A DNA stretch of 64,000 nucleotides from Aradus depressus (Eukaryota > Arthropoda > Insecta > Hemiptera > Aradidae). Positions 43,665-53,915 of this stretch are shown here, piece by piece; the stretch's first letter is position 1, and each line of letters starts with the position of its first letter. The stretch lies in the NCBI GenBank assembly GCA_963662175.1, contig OY759225.1, forward strand, positions 18,091,601 through 18,155,600. The letters run 5' to 3'. The position numbers were made by a program, and so were the translations under genes. The notes below the pieces were generated by a model that saw only the letters and a program-made list of their open reading frames with translations, was not told the DNA's origin and ran no database searches.

Positions 43665-44400
43665 AAAATTTTAAACATATTTTCAGACGTTTCCTTGATC
43701 AACTCAAAAACTGTTATTTCCATCAAAATATTGTTTCTTGGCAGAAATTATCCTCATTAAGTAAATATCCAATCGCTATTAACCCTCAGATTTGAGATAG
43801 GACCAGGGGCGTATAGACTCCCGGGGACACAGCCCGCAGTTTCCGTGGTTAGCGTTGCAGACTTTTTGTTATTAATTTGGGAGACTCGGACCCCTAGAAG
43901 CTCCCCCTGACTGTTATACTTAAGTAGACCTTACATAGCAGCAAAAATGCAATGCGCAGAAGCAGCAAATGCACGCTGTGGTTTCTGTGCTTTTAGAATT
44001 AAATGACTCACATCCAATAGCGTGCATTTGCTGCTGCTGCGCTTTGCATTTTTACTGCGCATGTAAAATCAGCTTTAAGAGTATAAAGTATAACATAAAT
44101 GAAGATTTTGAACGAGGAAATGAAATGATCGAATTCATATATATTGAAATAAATGTAATATGACTTGTTTTGTACATGTACATTAAAGTAAAGTACAATT
44201 TTCGTAATCTTGGTTTTTTGGTCTGGCCAGGGGGGGGGAGGGGGGGCATTTGCCCCCCTCCCTGGTTACGCCCCTGGATAGGGCCAATAGGACCAGTGTT
44301 ATAGCGCTTCAAAAAAGGAAAAATAAATTTCCATAAGAAATATTTCAAAGTTATGTTTAAATTGTATCGCCTTTGGAACGAAATATAAAATATTTTTGTA
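43665..44400. repeat. S repeat split by a hAT element
   Basis: Before the insertion: CTTGATCAACTCAAAAACTG and CCAATCGCTATTAACCCTC, matching 12760-12840. After it: AATAGGACCAGTGTTATAGC. Confidence 0.5.
43804..44276 (-). mobile_element. Non-autonomous hAT element with 8-bp target duplication
   Basis: Inverted ends CAGGGGCGTATAGACTCCC and GGTTACGCCCCTG. Flanks GATAGGAC (43796-43803) and GATAGGGC (44277-44284) are an 8-bp duplication with one mismatch, the hAT hallmark. Inside is a hairpin with arms TGCGCAGAAGCAGCAAATGC and GCATTTGCTGCTGCTGCGC. About 350 bp match 62192-62545 in inverse orientation. No transposase. Confidence 0.88.
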
Positions 44401-44416
44401 TAATTTTTTTATAATT

Positions 44417-44747
44417 GAGGGCGCTGGTAGCTCAGTGGTATGCGTGCTTGCTTCAGCTCAAGATCGCTAGTTCGAAACCCGGCCAAGGTCCTTAGTTTAT
44501 TTTATTTGGAAGGTAAAGTGAAGTTAACCATGCCGGATGGGACTTTAGGCGGTGCTCCCGAGCTTGTACCATGTCAGGTACTCGTTAAAGACCCCTACCC
44601 TTTTCAATAAAAATTTAGGTTAGGCAAAATTTAGGACCCCCATAGTAGAGTCGGGCTCATGTCCACCAGAGTGGCAAAAGAGCGCTCTGGTAGTAGGCGA
44701 TATGACCTCGTAGTTGAAGCCCGGGCATGAGTCATAATAACTACCTA
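44417..44747 (+). mobile_element. SINE-A, full-length copy
   Basis: GAGGGCGCTGGTAGCTCAGT, B box TAGTTCGAAACCCGGCC, end GCATGAGTCATAATAACTAC. Confidence 0.92.
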
Positions 44748-45399
44748 ATTCAATGTCTCTTCTTTCTGCATGTTGCTGCCTTTCATCATTATTTCCTGGT
44801 TTGTATAAGAAAATACGTTGAATTCACAATAATATATTTTTCGGCAGTTATATTATTTTCCCATTTTATTTATAAATCAAAATAATAATAGTAGCATTAA
44901 CCTCGTCAGATAGATCACAGTGGCGCTATCAAAATTTTATAGAGGTTTATTATTATATATTTTTACTGATACGGGCTAATCGTTAGAAAGAAATGCGGCC
45001 ACAAGTGCTGATAACATCCAAGAAAAAAAGTAGTCGGTGAATCACCATTGTTGTACTTCCCCAGACAAAAACGTTTTCTCTCTCCCTCAACAAATCATCG
45101 TTTTTCATTCTAATGGGCGTTATCATGTTGACAGACAGAAATGAATTTAACTTCAGCAGCTGTACAAAGTATAGGGTAAGTTATGTAATTGGTCTGAAAT
45201 TCGAAGTTAAGTTTTCATCAGAATTTCATGTTTTTCGAACGGTAGTATTGAATTGTGCCAATTCGTTTATCTCCACATAATCCTTGTATTGAACTGCACT
45301 CATTTGAAAATAGGTATAAATTGAAAAACATTGAACTTCACCAAAACACTGTTATGTAAAAAATTTATACACATTGAGATTATTAAAATATTATAAGAT
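44748..45399. repeat. Gap with R and V fragments
   Basis: R sequence at 45030-45240 (GTCGGTGAATCACCATTG, GTATAGGGTAAGTTATGTAA) and a reversed V end at 45345-45397 (ACTGTTATGTAAAAAATTTA). Nothing else recognised. Confidence 0.5.
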
Positions 45400-45712
45400 G
45401 GGTTAGGTTAGGTTTTATGATTCATGTCCGGACTTTAACTACGAGGTCATATCGCCTACTACCAGAGCGCTCTTTTGTCACTCTGGTGGACATGAGCCCG
45501 ACTCTATTGTGGGATTCCTAAATTTTGCCTACCCTAAATTGTTTTTCACCTAGGGCAGGGGTCTTTAACGAGAACCTGACATCGTACAGGCTCGGGACCA
45601 TCGCTTAACGTCCCATCCGAAGGACGCAGTGCTTAAGTTTATTTTACCTCCCAGATAAAATAAACTAAGGGCCTCCGTTGGGTTTCGAACCCACGATCTT
45701 GGGCTCAGAAGA
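45400..45712 (-). mobile_element. SINE-A, head partly lost, telomere-like tail
   Basis: Reversed tail GGGTTAGGTTAGG, body to GATCTTGGGCTCAGAAG. V-like sequence (CAGCTGATGACCGTGTTTTG) follows at 45740-45910. Confidence 0.9.
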
Positions 45713-45919
45713 GAAACACCAAAGAACAGATCAATATCAAAAAACCACAGTTTAACAACTTTCACTCAGACCTACTCCATTGCACCCAGACTTTGACTCT
45801 CTACACAAACTAATAAAACAGCTGATGACCGTGTTTTGTTTTTCACTGGCATTTGTTTTAAAAGAAATTGTTTCTTATTATTTATTTACTAATTCAGTTT
45901 CTTTTTATAGAAAAATAAG

Positions 45920-46045
45920 AAGCCCAAATGTTAGTCAACTAATGATTTTTAGTCCAACCGTCAATTGGTATTGGAAGGAGGGCAAAAAATTAATTGATTA
46001 ATTCGTTTTGGGGAAGTACATTTCCGGTGACCATCCGCGTCTTTT
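45920..46045 (-). repeat. R repeat end
   Basis: GGCAAAAAATTAATTGATTA, ATTCGTTTTGGGGAAGTAC and GGTGACCATCCGCG. Confidence 0.6.
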
Positions 46046-46429
46046 TTTCCTTTTTTTCTGGGCGATTTTTCCACTAATCTACAAAACTGCTGTTACACAG
46101 CTTCTTACTGAATGGTATAGAAGTTAGGCTGAACGTTATGGGATATTGAGAGAGAATCTTAGATTTTTGACCTTAACAGACTGCCAAGATGTTCTGTGTT
46201 AGTCCATCAGGTGGAACGATGGTGATATTAAAGTGTCTTTCAAGATAACAGATATTACGTCTAACGGAGTATCCTATTTTCTCGCTTCTGTTCTCGATAA
46301 CTCAAGACTGGCCAACATACAATCTTTGCCTTTTTTCTCTGCGTTTAGTTCCATATACATTCCTTGTGTTGTATCCGCAATGTAATGTAGGTACTTCCAC
46401 CGCTCAAATTCGAAATCATTTGGCTGAAA
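46046..46429. other. Gap, possible decayed coding remnant
   Basis: Balanced composition. The minus strand gives stretches such as LHYIADTTQGMYMELNAEKK near 46380, interrupted by stops. No family recognised. Confidence 0.3.
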
Positions 46430-47528
46430 AAATCGGCAATGCACTTCCCCAGAACGAATTAATCAATTAACTTGTCTCTCCCCCCTCCAAAACCAGTTGT
46501 ACCTTTTGGGAAAAACTAGGCAAGTCCAAAATCACAGGTTTTCAGGGCAGCGCTTTCTGTTTTCAGTGTAAATCGAATTTTTTTGATCAATTATTTTTCC
46601 AACCGCCATTATTCAACAATTTCCCTATATATATATTTAATTTTGTGATTTGATCAGACATTTTTAGGACTCATCTAAAATTGCACCCCCACTTATCTAG
46701 TTAATCACCCGAAATCAAAAGAATTGTCTATTTTACACCATCACTTACCTAGTTATTCACGTATTTATCTAGTTTTTGCCAATGAAAGAATTGTTTCAGA
46801 ACTGCATAACGGTAATTATATCTTCACCGCTTCTGGGCAAATGTTTGTATACGCAAGATAAATACGTTTAACCAATTTTAGGGCACGAACGCGGTTTTGA
46901 TAAAAATAAATAAATGCAATTGTATAAATCGATAAGTAAATTTCCGAGTTGTCTAAAAATGCCCAATGCGTTTTCAAGGATACCATTGACATTACGACTT
47001 GCATACTTTTACACGATGTCCTACACCAATATGGGTTGCCCAGAGTATTTATCTCATTTTGGACACAAATCGACTTATCTACTTTTTCCCAACTGGTACA
47101 GATATGAGCACCTAAATCCTCAAACTAAATTTTGTGTCGATAAATTCATTACAACGGCAGTTATTAGGATTTTTAAGATGACCTCCTCCCATGAATACCC
47201 CTTCCCTTCTGCCAAAATCGCTGAAAATAAACATATATTTTCGTCATGGGGTTTTAATTTTAAAAATGAAATTTCATGTAGATACATTAAATACATGGGC
47301 AGTTATTGGAGTTTTTAAGTTAAGCCGCCCCTAATTCACCTAATTTCCTTTAAAAAATCAATAGGAGTCGTCTTTATGGGGTTCTGAATGCATTTTTCTA
47401 ATTTCATGTCGGTACATTCATTCTATCGGGAGTTATTGTGTCCATAGACGTTTTTATTTTTTGAAAACAGGGGGTCAGAAAACATGAAATTCCGGTGAAA
47501 ACATAACATCGAATTTCTGACTGTTTAT
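46430..47528 (+). repeat. R repeat copies with unrelated sequence between
   Basis: 46435-46505 is an R start (GCACTTCCCCAGAACGAATT). 46510-47100 has no recognised features. 47105-47525 is the R interior: TCGATAAATTCATTACAACGG, TAGATACATTAAATACATGG, GGTACATTCATTCTATCGGG and an end AACATCGAATTTCTGACTG. Confidence 0.6.
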
Positions 47529-47660
47529 ACAGTCAAAACTCGATAACTCGCAGTTGAAGGGAAATTTCGAGTTATCAAATCTCAGTTTCGAGTAAACGAG
47601 TTCAAGTTTTCTTATAAATGCAATTTGGAAATAGATTTTTTTCAAGTTAACTGGTTTCGA
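47529..47660. repeat. Pogo-like terminal fragment
   Basis: ACAGTCAAAACTCGATAACTCG with repeated CGAGTTATC and CGAGTAAACGAG phrases, the style of MITE-P ends but a different sequence. No opposite end seen. Confidence 0.4.
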
Positions 47661-47836
47661 ATTTTGATTGTATAACATTACTTAGCTGAGGTGATAAAAA
47701 TATTAAATTTTGAGTTTAGCGGTGCCCAAAACTGAGTTAATACAACTTGCAAAACGCCCATTACACTCCACCCAGTTTCTGGGGACGCCATTGATCACAA
47801 TATGGTTAAGAGTAAGACTAACATCTGAAGTGAGCT

Positions 47837-47938
47837 TTTTTTATCTGGGAGGTAAAAACCTTGAGGACGTCGTCCTTCGGATATTAGGTCCTACCCTAGG
47901 TGAATAAACAGTAGACAAAATTTAGGACTCCCACACCA
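47837..47938 (+). mobile_element. SINE-A fragment
   Basis: TATCTGGGAGGTAAAAACCT, CCTACCCTAGGTGAATAAA and TTAGGACTCCCACACC. Confidence 0.75.
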
Positions 47939-48054
47939 GTGCTAACAGTAGCGTCTCCAGACTGCGGTTCATCTACCTCTTGACCTTCGCAAACATTCCT
48001 CTACCCCGTCTTTCTTCTCTTCTTCTTTAACAATTATCCCATTTCGTTTTTACT

Positions 48055-48490
48055 TACTTATTCCTTTCGTAAAAGAAAGTATTGTAACTGTGCAAAAATC
48101 CGTGATAGAATTTTCAATGGATTTCACGTTTTCGAAGTCCCTTAAACACAATTAGTCCATTTTCGCGATGATGTATATCTGTGTGTATGTATTTGCGATG
48201 AAGATGTCACATATGGTTAAGGTGGTTAAGGTGTTTAGTTGAGATTCCTAACAATCCCATGGTTAAGGTGGTTAGTTGAGATTAAGGTGGTTAGTTGAGA
48301 TTCCTAACCATCCCATGGTTATGGTGGTTATTAAGATGGTTAAGGTGGTTAACATGGATGTTATAAGATTTTATAAAACATCTTTCATGTTCAGGACATA
48401 AGTACATTTAACAAAATACTGTTTATATTTCATGACCTAATCAACAATTTCTACGAATAAAAGTTGTAGAGAATACTGAAAGGCACATTA
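48055..48490. repeat. S repeat with a (GTGGTTAA) minisatellite
   Basis: S blocks CGTAAAAGAAAGTATTGTAA, CATTTTCGCGATGATGTA and AGTTGTAGAGAATACTGAAA. Between them, 48215-48355 repeats GGTTAAGGTGGTTAGTTGAG about six times with variation. Confidence 0.65.
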
Positions 48491-48499
48491 TTGTTATTT

Positions 48500-48590
48500 A
48501 TTATGACTCATGCCCGAGCTTTAACTACGAGGTCACATCACCTACTAACAGAGCGCTATTTCGTCACTCTGGTGGACATGAGCCCGAATA
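48500..48590 (-). mobile_element. SINE-A 3' fragment, duplicated at 48816-48879
   Basis: ATGACTCATGCCCGAGCTTT to CTGGTGGACATGAGCCCGAA. Truncated before the body. Confidence 0.8.
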
Positions 48591-49104
48591 AAAAAATATT
48601 GTCGGTGAATCATCGACAGTGTACTTCCCCGGAACGAATTAATCAATTAACATGTCTCTCCCCCCTTAAAAAACCAGTTGTATAATCAATGCATTTCTTA
48701 TGTAAGCGTCTAAATCAGTGGTCGCCAAACTTTTAAGCGACTGAGCTACCCAACAAAGTAGAGGAGGGGGGGGGGGGGGGGGGGGGGGGGAATAATACAT
48801 GTTTTTGTTTAAATCACGAGGTCACATCACCTACTAACAGAGCGCTATTTCGTCACTCTGGTGGACATGAGCCCGAATAAAAAAATATTGTCGGTGAATC
48901 ATCGACAGTGTACTTCCCCGGAACGAATTATTCAATTAACATGTCTCTCCCCACTTAAAAACCCAGTTGTATAATCAATGCATTTCTTATGTAAGCGTCT
49001 AAATCAGTGGTCGCCAAACTTTTAAGCGACTGAGCTACCCAACAAAGTAGAGGAGGGGGAGGGGGGGGGGGGGGGGGGGAATAATACATGTTTTTGTTTA
49101 AATC
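48527..49104. repeat. Tandem duplication of a 289-bp composite segment
   Basis: Unit 1 48527-48815 and unit 2 48816-49104 are nearly identical. Each has the SINE-A tail, an R start, the left end of a hAT element and a poly(G) run (25 and 19 G). The few differences suggest a recent event. Confidence 0.9.
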
Positions 49105-49680
49105 ACACAGTTGTTTATTACCTATAAATATACATTTCTAGTTTATATTCAATCTGATTAAGTGCAATTTCTAACATTGCAATTAATAGCACAAGAATTT
49201 ATATAACAAAATATTTGCATTAGAAAAACATAGTTCAATGCGAGGGGTGGCACTCTTTTTTGTCATCAACAATTTTTTTAATGTTAGGCTCATATGTTAG
49301 TGCAGATTAGCCAACCCAAGCGCTGCGTCTGAAATTTCCCCGCGAGCTACCAAAAATTTCCCTGCGAGCTACCAGTAGCTCGTGAGCTACGGTTTGGCGA
49401 CCACTGGTCTAAATCCTCATACTAACTTTTGTGTCGAAAAATGCATTACATCGGCAGTTATTGAAGGTTTTTGAGTTGAGCCTCCTCTCCTGGATACCCC
49501 TTCCCTTCTGTCAATATCGCTGAAAATAAACAGATATTTTCTTCATGTAGTTTTAATTTTAAAAATTTAATTTCATGTAGATACATTAAATACATGGGCA
49601 GTTATTGGATTTTTGAGTCTCTCTCTAATCCCCCCATTCCCTTTAGACAATCAAAAAGTGTCGTCCTTATGGCGTTCTGA
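48596..49680 (+). repeat. R repeat copy interrupted by hAT and the duplication
   Basis: Starts GTCGGTGAATCATCGACAGT. After the hAT, resumes CCTCATACTAACTTTTGTGTC at 49415 and runs through ACATTAAATACATGGGCAG. Confidence 0.7.
49005..49406. mobile_element. Non-autonomous hAT element, 402 bp, perfect 8-bp target duplication
   Basis: Ends CAGTGGTCGCCAAAC and GTTTGGCGACCACTG are exact inverses. GTCTAAAT flanks both sides (48997-49004 and 49407-49414). The left end is also present at 48716 because of the 289-bp duplication. Inner inverted blocks GAGCTACC and GGTAGCTC extend the arms. No coding frame. Confidence 0.92.
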
Positions 49681-49689
49681 ATGTACTTA

Positions 49690-50725
49690 TCAAATTTCTG
49701 TTATCTTATCTACTTCGTTCACCAGAGGCACACTAGATCCCGTCCTTCAGACCTCTTCATCCCCTCCTATCCTCTGCCTTCTACAATTCATTCTTTGTCC
49801 AGGCCTCCTCTCTTTGGAACTCCCTGCCTCCCCCAATCTGTCACTTTCCTTCCGTGACTTCCTTCAGACCTCTTCATCGCCTCCCATCGCTCCTCTGTCT
49901 TCCACAACTCGTTCCTAGTCCAGGCCTCCTCTCTCTACAACTCCCTGCCTCCCCCAATCCGTCACTCTCCTTCCGTGGCTTCCTTCAAATCCTCACTATT
50001 CCAATATCTCTTCACCAGACAATCCTCTCCCCTTTGATCTCTCCCCCGTATTCTCTAATTCGTCAACCTCAATTTTCTAATCATTCAAATAACTTTTCCC
50101 TTTTTTTTCTCTCTCTTTTTTGTCTTTGTCATTCTCTATTTTTATTATATTTCTCTTATCAGATTTCCTAAATTATTCGATCATAAGCAATATTTTTCCT
50201 TTTTGGTTCATTTTACACATTTATATATTTTTATCATGATTTTATTTATTTTTTATCTTATCTTATTTTATTTTGACTATTTTTATTTTTCTTCTTTCTC
50301 CTCACTTTTCTATCTAGCGCCTACTTCCTCAAATTAATTTTATTTCAAACCTTGTCTGAGCATCCTCCCTTCTCTTTTATAATCAACCATCCTAGTATTA
50401 TGCTCGGTCGATTTATATTATCAATTTTATTTATTTCTTAGTTATATAGATTTTCTTTTTTACTTATTCTCTTTTATTTTCGTAGATACTTTTATTCATT
50501 TTTTTTTCATTAAAATGAAGTTGTTAATTTTATGTTTTTTCCTGTTAATCTTTTGTTTATCTATTTTTTAAATAGTATAGTTTTTCTCCAATGTAGCACT
50601 AATTTTTATTATCTATATTTTTATTTCTTTGTACTGATACCATATTTCATTGTTTCATTTTCTTTACTCTGTATATATTTATTCTTAGGGGACCTCGGTC
50701 CAGAATAATAAAATTTCTTTTGATT
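49690..50725 (+). mobile_element. LINE 3' end with a duplicated C-terminal segment
   Basis: Frame pieces read FLVQASSLYNSLPPPIRHSP and SVASFKSSLFQYLFTRQSSP, the usual WNSLP-type C-terminus of several LINE clades. The CT-rich block appears twice, at about 49735-49855 and 49860-49985. A long T-rich UTR follows and ends GGGGACCTCGGTCCAGAATAATAAAA at 50697-50722. The reverse of this UTR is at 58475. Confidence 0.75.
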
Positions 50726-51042
50726 TCATTTACTTATCAAAATTCATGGTGGGGAAGTACATTATCGGCGATTAACCAATAGAAATAACTATTTAATGGA
50801 TGAAACCCTTAAAGGGTTTGGAGGGGGGGGGGGGGGGGGGCTGACATAAGATTCTGTTGATTTAGGATGTTTGAATGGATCCATTAAGCTACCTACTTCA
50901 GATGTTTGCATCAACATGAGACCTCAATTAACTAGCTATATTTCAACTGTTGCCTGCTTCTTGTATAATGCCTTAGCGTTATTTAACTAAATGTCACTCA
51001 CAGATGGAGTGATGACAGGATGTTAAGGAGAACTAAAGAGCT
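50726..51042. other. Gap with R end and poly(G)
   Basis: GGGGAAGTACATTATCGGCG at 50752 is a reversed R end; 18 G at 50823-50840. Nothing else recognised. Confidence 0.45.
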
Positions 51043-51165
51043 AGCCTATTAGGCTCAAGATCGGAGGTTCGAAACCTGGCCAAAACCCTTAAGTTTTTTT
51101 TCCTTCAGATAGGACGTTAAGCCTGTGCAATGTCAGTTACTTGTTAAAGACCGCTCCCAATATAT
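51043..51165 (+). mobile_element. SINE-A fragment
   Basis: GGCTCAAGATCGGAGG, B box GGTTCGAAACCTGGCC and TCAGATAGGACGTTAAGCC. Confidence 0.75.
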
Positions 51166-51169
51166 CTAG

Positions 51170-51560
51170 AGAGAGCGAAAACTTACTTGATTACAAAATA
51201 TTGAAGTGGAGAAGTGCAATATCGGTGATTTACCTGACGATTTTTAATATTAAATAAATGTAATAAATTAACTGTCATTGTAGTGAATGTATCGACACAA
51301 AACTTATTATATGAATACAAAACCTCATAAGACTGACATTTATTAATTTTCAACGATGATCGACATGAAATTTCATATTTGAATTCAAAACCCAATGAGG
51401 ACATAATCAGTCGAATTTCAGCGATATCAGTCGTATGGAAGAGGGAGGGAGGGTTCAATTCAGGAACACCAATAACTGCCGAAGTAATGAATTTGTAGAA
51501 GAAACATTTAGTATGAGGATTTAGTAGCCTATGTAGCCTATATGTAAGTCAATTTCTGAA
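51170..51560 (-). repeat. R repeat copy
   Basis: GGTGATTTACCTGACGATTT, GTGAATGTATCGACACAAAA and CCCAATGAGGACATAATC, with two sub-repeat phases. Confidence 0.65.
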
Positions 51561-51800
51561 TATTAGCGCAAACGGTTTTATTTTAAGTGAAACTTCTCTA
51601 CGCGCACTGGGCAACTTGGGGACTAAGCTAGTAAATGAGTTACAAAAGTATGTGACGCGCTGAGGCGAACGGAAATAGATAGTGAGAGAAAGAGAAAGAG
51701 AAAGAGCGTGCGCGCGCACATGCCAGCTCGAAAGTTGAACTCTTGCATCAGAAGCAGAGCCTTCGACCCCCACCATACCACACTACATCAAACCGATCTG
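51561..51800. promoter_or_regulatory. GAGA-repeat and GC-rich patch in the M13 intron
   Basis: GAGAGAAAGAGAAAGAGAAA at 51682-51701 is followed by GCGTGCGCGCGCACATGCC. The flanks are less AT-rich than their surroundings. GAGA tracts often mark insect promoters. No donor is obvious, so function is a guess. Confidence 0.2.
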
Positions 51801-51802
51801 AG

Positions 51803-52127
51803 AGGGCGCCGATAGCTCCGTGGTATGCGTGCTTGCCTTCTAACCTCAAGACCGTGGGTTCGAAACCCGGCCGAGGCCCTTAGTTTATTGTATCAGGGAG
51901 GTAAAATAAACTTAAGCACGTCGTCCGTCGGATGAAACGTTAAGCGATGGTCCCGAGCCTGTATGTTGACAGGTACTCGTTAAAGACCTCTACCCTAGGT
52001 AAATAAAAATTTAGGATTCCCAGAGTAGAGTCGGGCTCATGTCCACCAGAGTGACGAAAGAGCGCTCTGATAGTAGGCGATATGACCTCGTAGTTAAAGC
52101 CCGGGCTTCAGTCATAATAACTAACAG
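51803..52127 (+). mobile_element. SINE-A, full-length copy
   Basis: GAGGGCGCCGATAGCTCCGT, B box GGGTTCGAAACCCGGCC, end CAGTCATAATAACTAAC. Confidence 0.92.
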
Positions 52128-52284
52128 AAAGTAAGAATAAAAAAACACATGGGCAAAAAATGTTTTTTCTTTTAATCAAAAAGACTGCTAAAAAGTGGAT
52201 TTTAGGAATTCTTGAAAAAGATTTATCCAATCTAATTTGTTCTGGTGGCAATGTAGCATCCTTTAGAGCCAGATTCAAAAATAG

Positions 52285-52690
52285 GCTAATAAATTGTTCT
52301 AGCTCATTAACGGATGGTCGGATTGTCATGAAATTTCACATGTAGTGTTCTTAATAGCCAATTGAAAAATAGAGTGTATGATTCTTAAGGGGAGGGGGGT
52401 TGTGGGGGGGCCCTATGCATAAATATAGTGCTAGCTCATAAACAGATGGTGGATCGTGATGAAATTTCACATGTAGTATTCTTAAGAGCCAATTGAGATA
52501 TAGACTATCTGGCGTCACGAAATTCTTAAAGGGAAGGGGGGTTGTGAGGGGTGCTAAGCATAAAAATAGGTCTAGCTCACCAACGGATGATCGTATTTTA
52601 ATGAAATTTAACATGTAGTATTCTTAAAAGCCAAATTGAAAAAAGGGTGTGTTACGTCTCAAAATTCTTAACGGGAGGGGGGACTTTTCA
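52285..52690. repeat. Diverged satellite units away from the main array
   Basis: TCATTAACGGATGGTCGG (52304), CATAAACAGATGGTGG (52437) and CACCAACGGATGATCG (52577) begin units of about 135-140 bp with CACATGTAGT and TTCTTAAgGGGAGG blocks as in 39100-41530. One more lies at 53125-53215. Confidence 0.85.
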
Positions 52691-52714
52691 ATGTAGAAGG
52701 AATTCGACGTTCTG

Positions 52715-52800
52715 TCGTGAAAATGAAAAATTCAAAATTTGGCCAACGTTTCGAAAACTATGTATTTCCTTCTTCAGGGCCTACAGAATATGTGTAAACA
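52715..52800 (-). repeat. Single FB-type arm
   Basis: Minus strand CCCTGAAGAAGGAAATAC, hairpin, CGAAACGTTGGCC. Followed by AT-rich DNA at 52800-53030. No opposite arm found. Confidence 0.45.
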
Positions 52801-53477
52801 AACAGATTAGTCATTACGGTCAATATAAACAGATAATAATAATGTATAGAAGAGATGGAAACAATTTTTTTAACATAAATGAAAGAGAGAAAAATAATAA
52901 TAATAAATAAATAAATAATAAAAATAAATAAATAATAAAAATAAATACAAATTTTGAAAGCAGTAATAAAATAACCTATATATATATATTTAAATGAATA
53001 ATAAATAAAAATTATATTATAATGACTTGAGTTGACTTGAATGGATGTGTGGAGTGAAGGTGTTGTGAGTTTGTGTCCAGTATAGAGCTATGGTGTGTAC
53101 ATAAGTGTCGAGGGCTACCTGATTGGAGATTGAACATAAAAATAGTTTAAACTCATTAACGGATTATCGGATTGTCATGAAATTTTACATGTAGTAAATA
53201 GTTTTAAAAGCAAAATTTAAAAAAAAAATGCCTACTTTTGTGATATTATTATTATTATTGATATTGATATCATGCTGGGAAGTGTGGATCTCAAGGGCCG
53301 CCCTTAGTTACAAATGCCACCTTCGTTGAATCCTAATACACGGTCCAGTAATTTCCTCTGATTTAGGGTGCAAAGAGGTGACACACACATCCGAGAACCT
53401 GTTTGTTTATTATTAGTTTTACCACTGTGTGAAATAGTAAAAATGTATAATAACATGTTTTGTTGTTGTGTGTGTAG

Positions 53478-53634
53478 GGTACGACATTATGGAAATCAAG
53501 AACCCTCCTTGAAAAGTGTCTCATCCTCTCGGTAGCCTCCTTGCTCATGGTCGTCTTCATACTCTCGTTAGCCCTGAGCGCCACCGGCCGTCAGGAGAGA
53601 CTACAGCTCCTTCACGTCAACACACTAGCCTCAG
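53478..53634 (+). CDS. M13 metallopeptidase, membrane-anchor exon
   Basis: 157 nt, residues 37-88 plus one base of Gly-89. GTTLWKSRTLLEKC leads into a hydrophobic segment, about residues 50-71 (LILSVASLLMVVFILSLALS), then ATGRQERLQLLHVNTLAS. Arg/Lys residues on the N-terminal side and the position 50 residues from the start indicate a type II signal anchor, leaving the C-terminal enzyme outside the cell or in the lumen. Acceptor TGTGTAG ends at 53477; donor GTAAAT at 53635. The other two frames have stops, so the phase is fixed. Confidence 0.92.
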
Positions 53635-53705
53635 GTAAATAGAAATACATAAGATACCAAACTGACCTAAGATGACCCCTATATGCAGATAAAATTCTCT
53701 CTCTC

Positions 53706-53915
53706 TCGAGGTAAAATAAACTTAAGCACGTCGTCCTTCGGATGGGACGTTAATCAATGGTCCCGACCCTGTACGATGTCAAAGACCCCCTACCCTAGGT
53801 GAATAAAAATTTAGTGTAGCCAAAATTTAGTAGAGTCGGGTCATGTCCACCAGAGTGACGAAAGAGCGCTCAGTTAGGCGATATGACCTTATAGTTAAAG
53901 CCCGGGCAACAGAAA
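53706..53915 (+). mobile_element. SINE-A, 5' truncated
   Basis: CGAGGTAAAATAAACTTAAG to ATAGTTAAAGCCCGGGC, with small deletions. Confidence 0.82.

Larger units (their letters stand above)
43378..53477 (+). other. M13 gene intron, 10.1 kb
   Basis: GTAAGT donor, TGTGTAG acceptor. Filled with SINE-A, R, S, hAT, LINE and satellite fragments. R sequence begins within 10 bp of the donor (TATCGCTCTCCCTCC at 43391). Confidence 0.8.

Noticed and set aside
22005..45765. Recurring 60-70-codon frames ending ACTMSGTR or starting with the same words
   Set aside because: All are SINE-A read in frame (for example 24190, 32277, 45565, 57518).
49613..50171. Proline/leucine/serine-rich + strand frames
   Set aside because: Another frame of the same DNA reads as the LINE C-terminus (NSLPPPIRHSP); these are shadows.
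53478..53634. Start of the M13 protein at the internal ATG in the membrane exon
   Set aside because: The upstream exon 43270-43377 joins in phase and supplies a fitting cytoplasmic tail.
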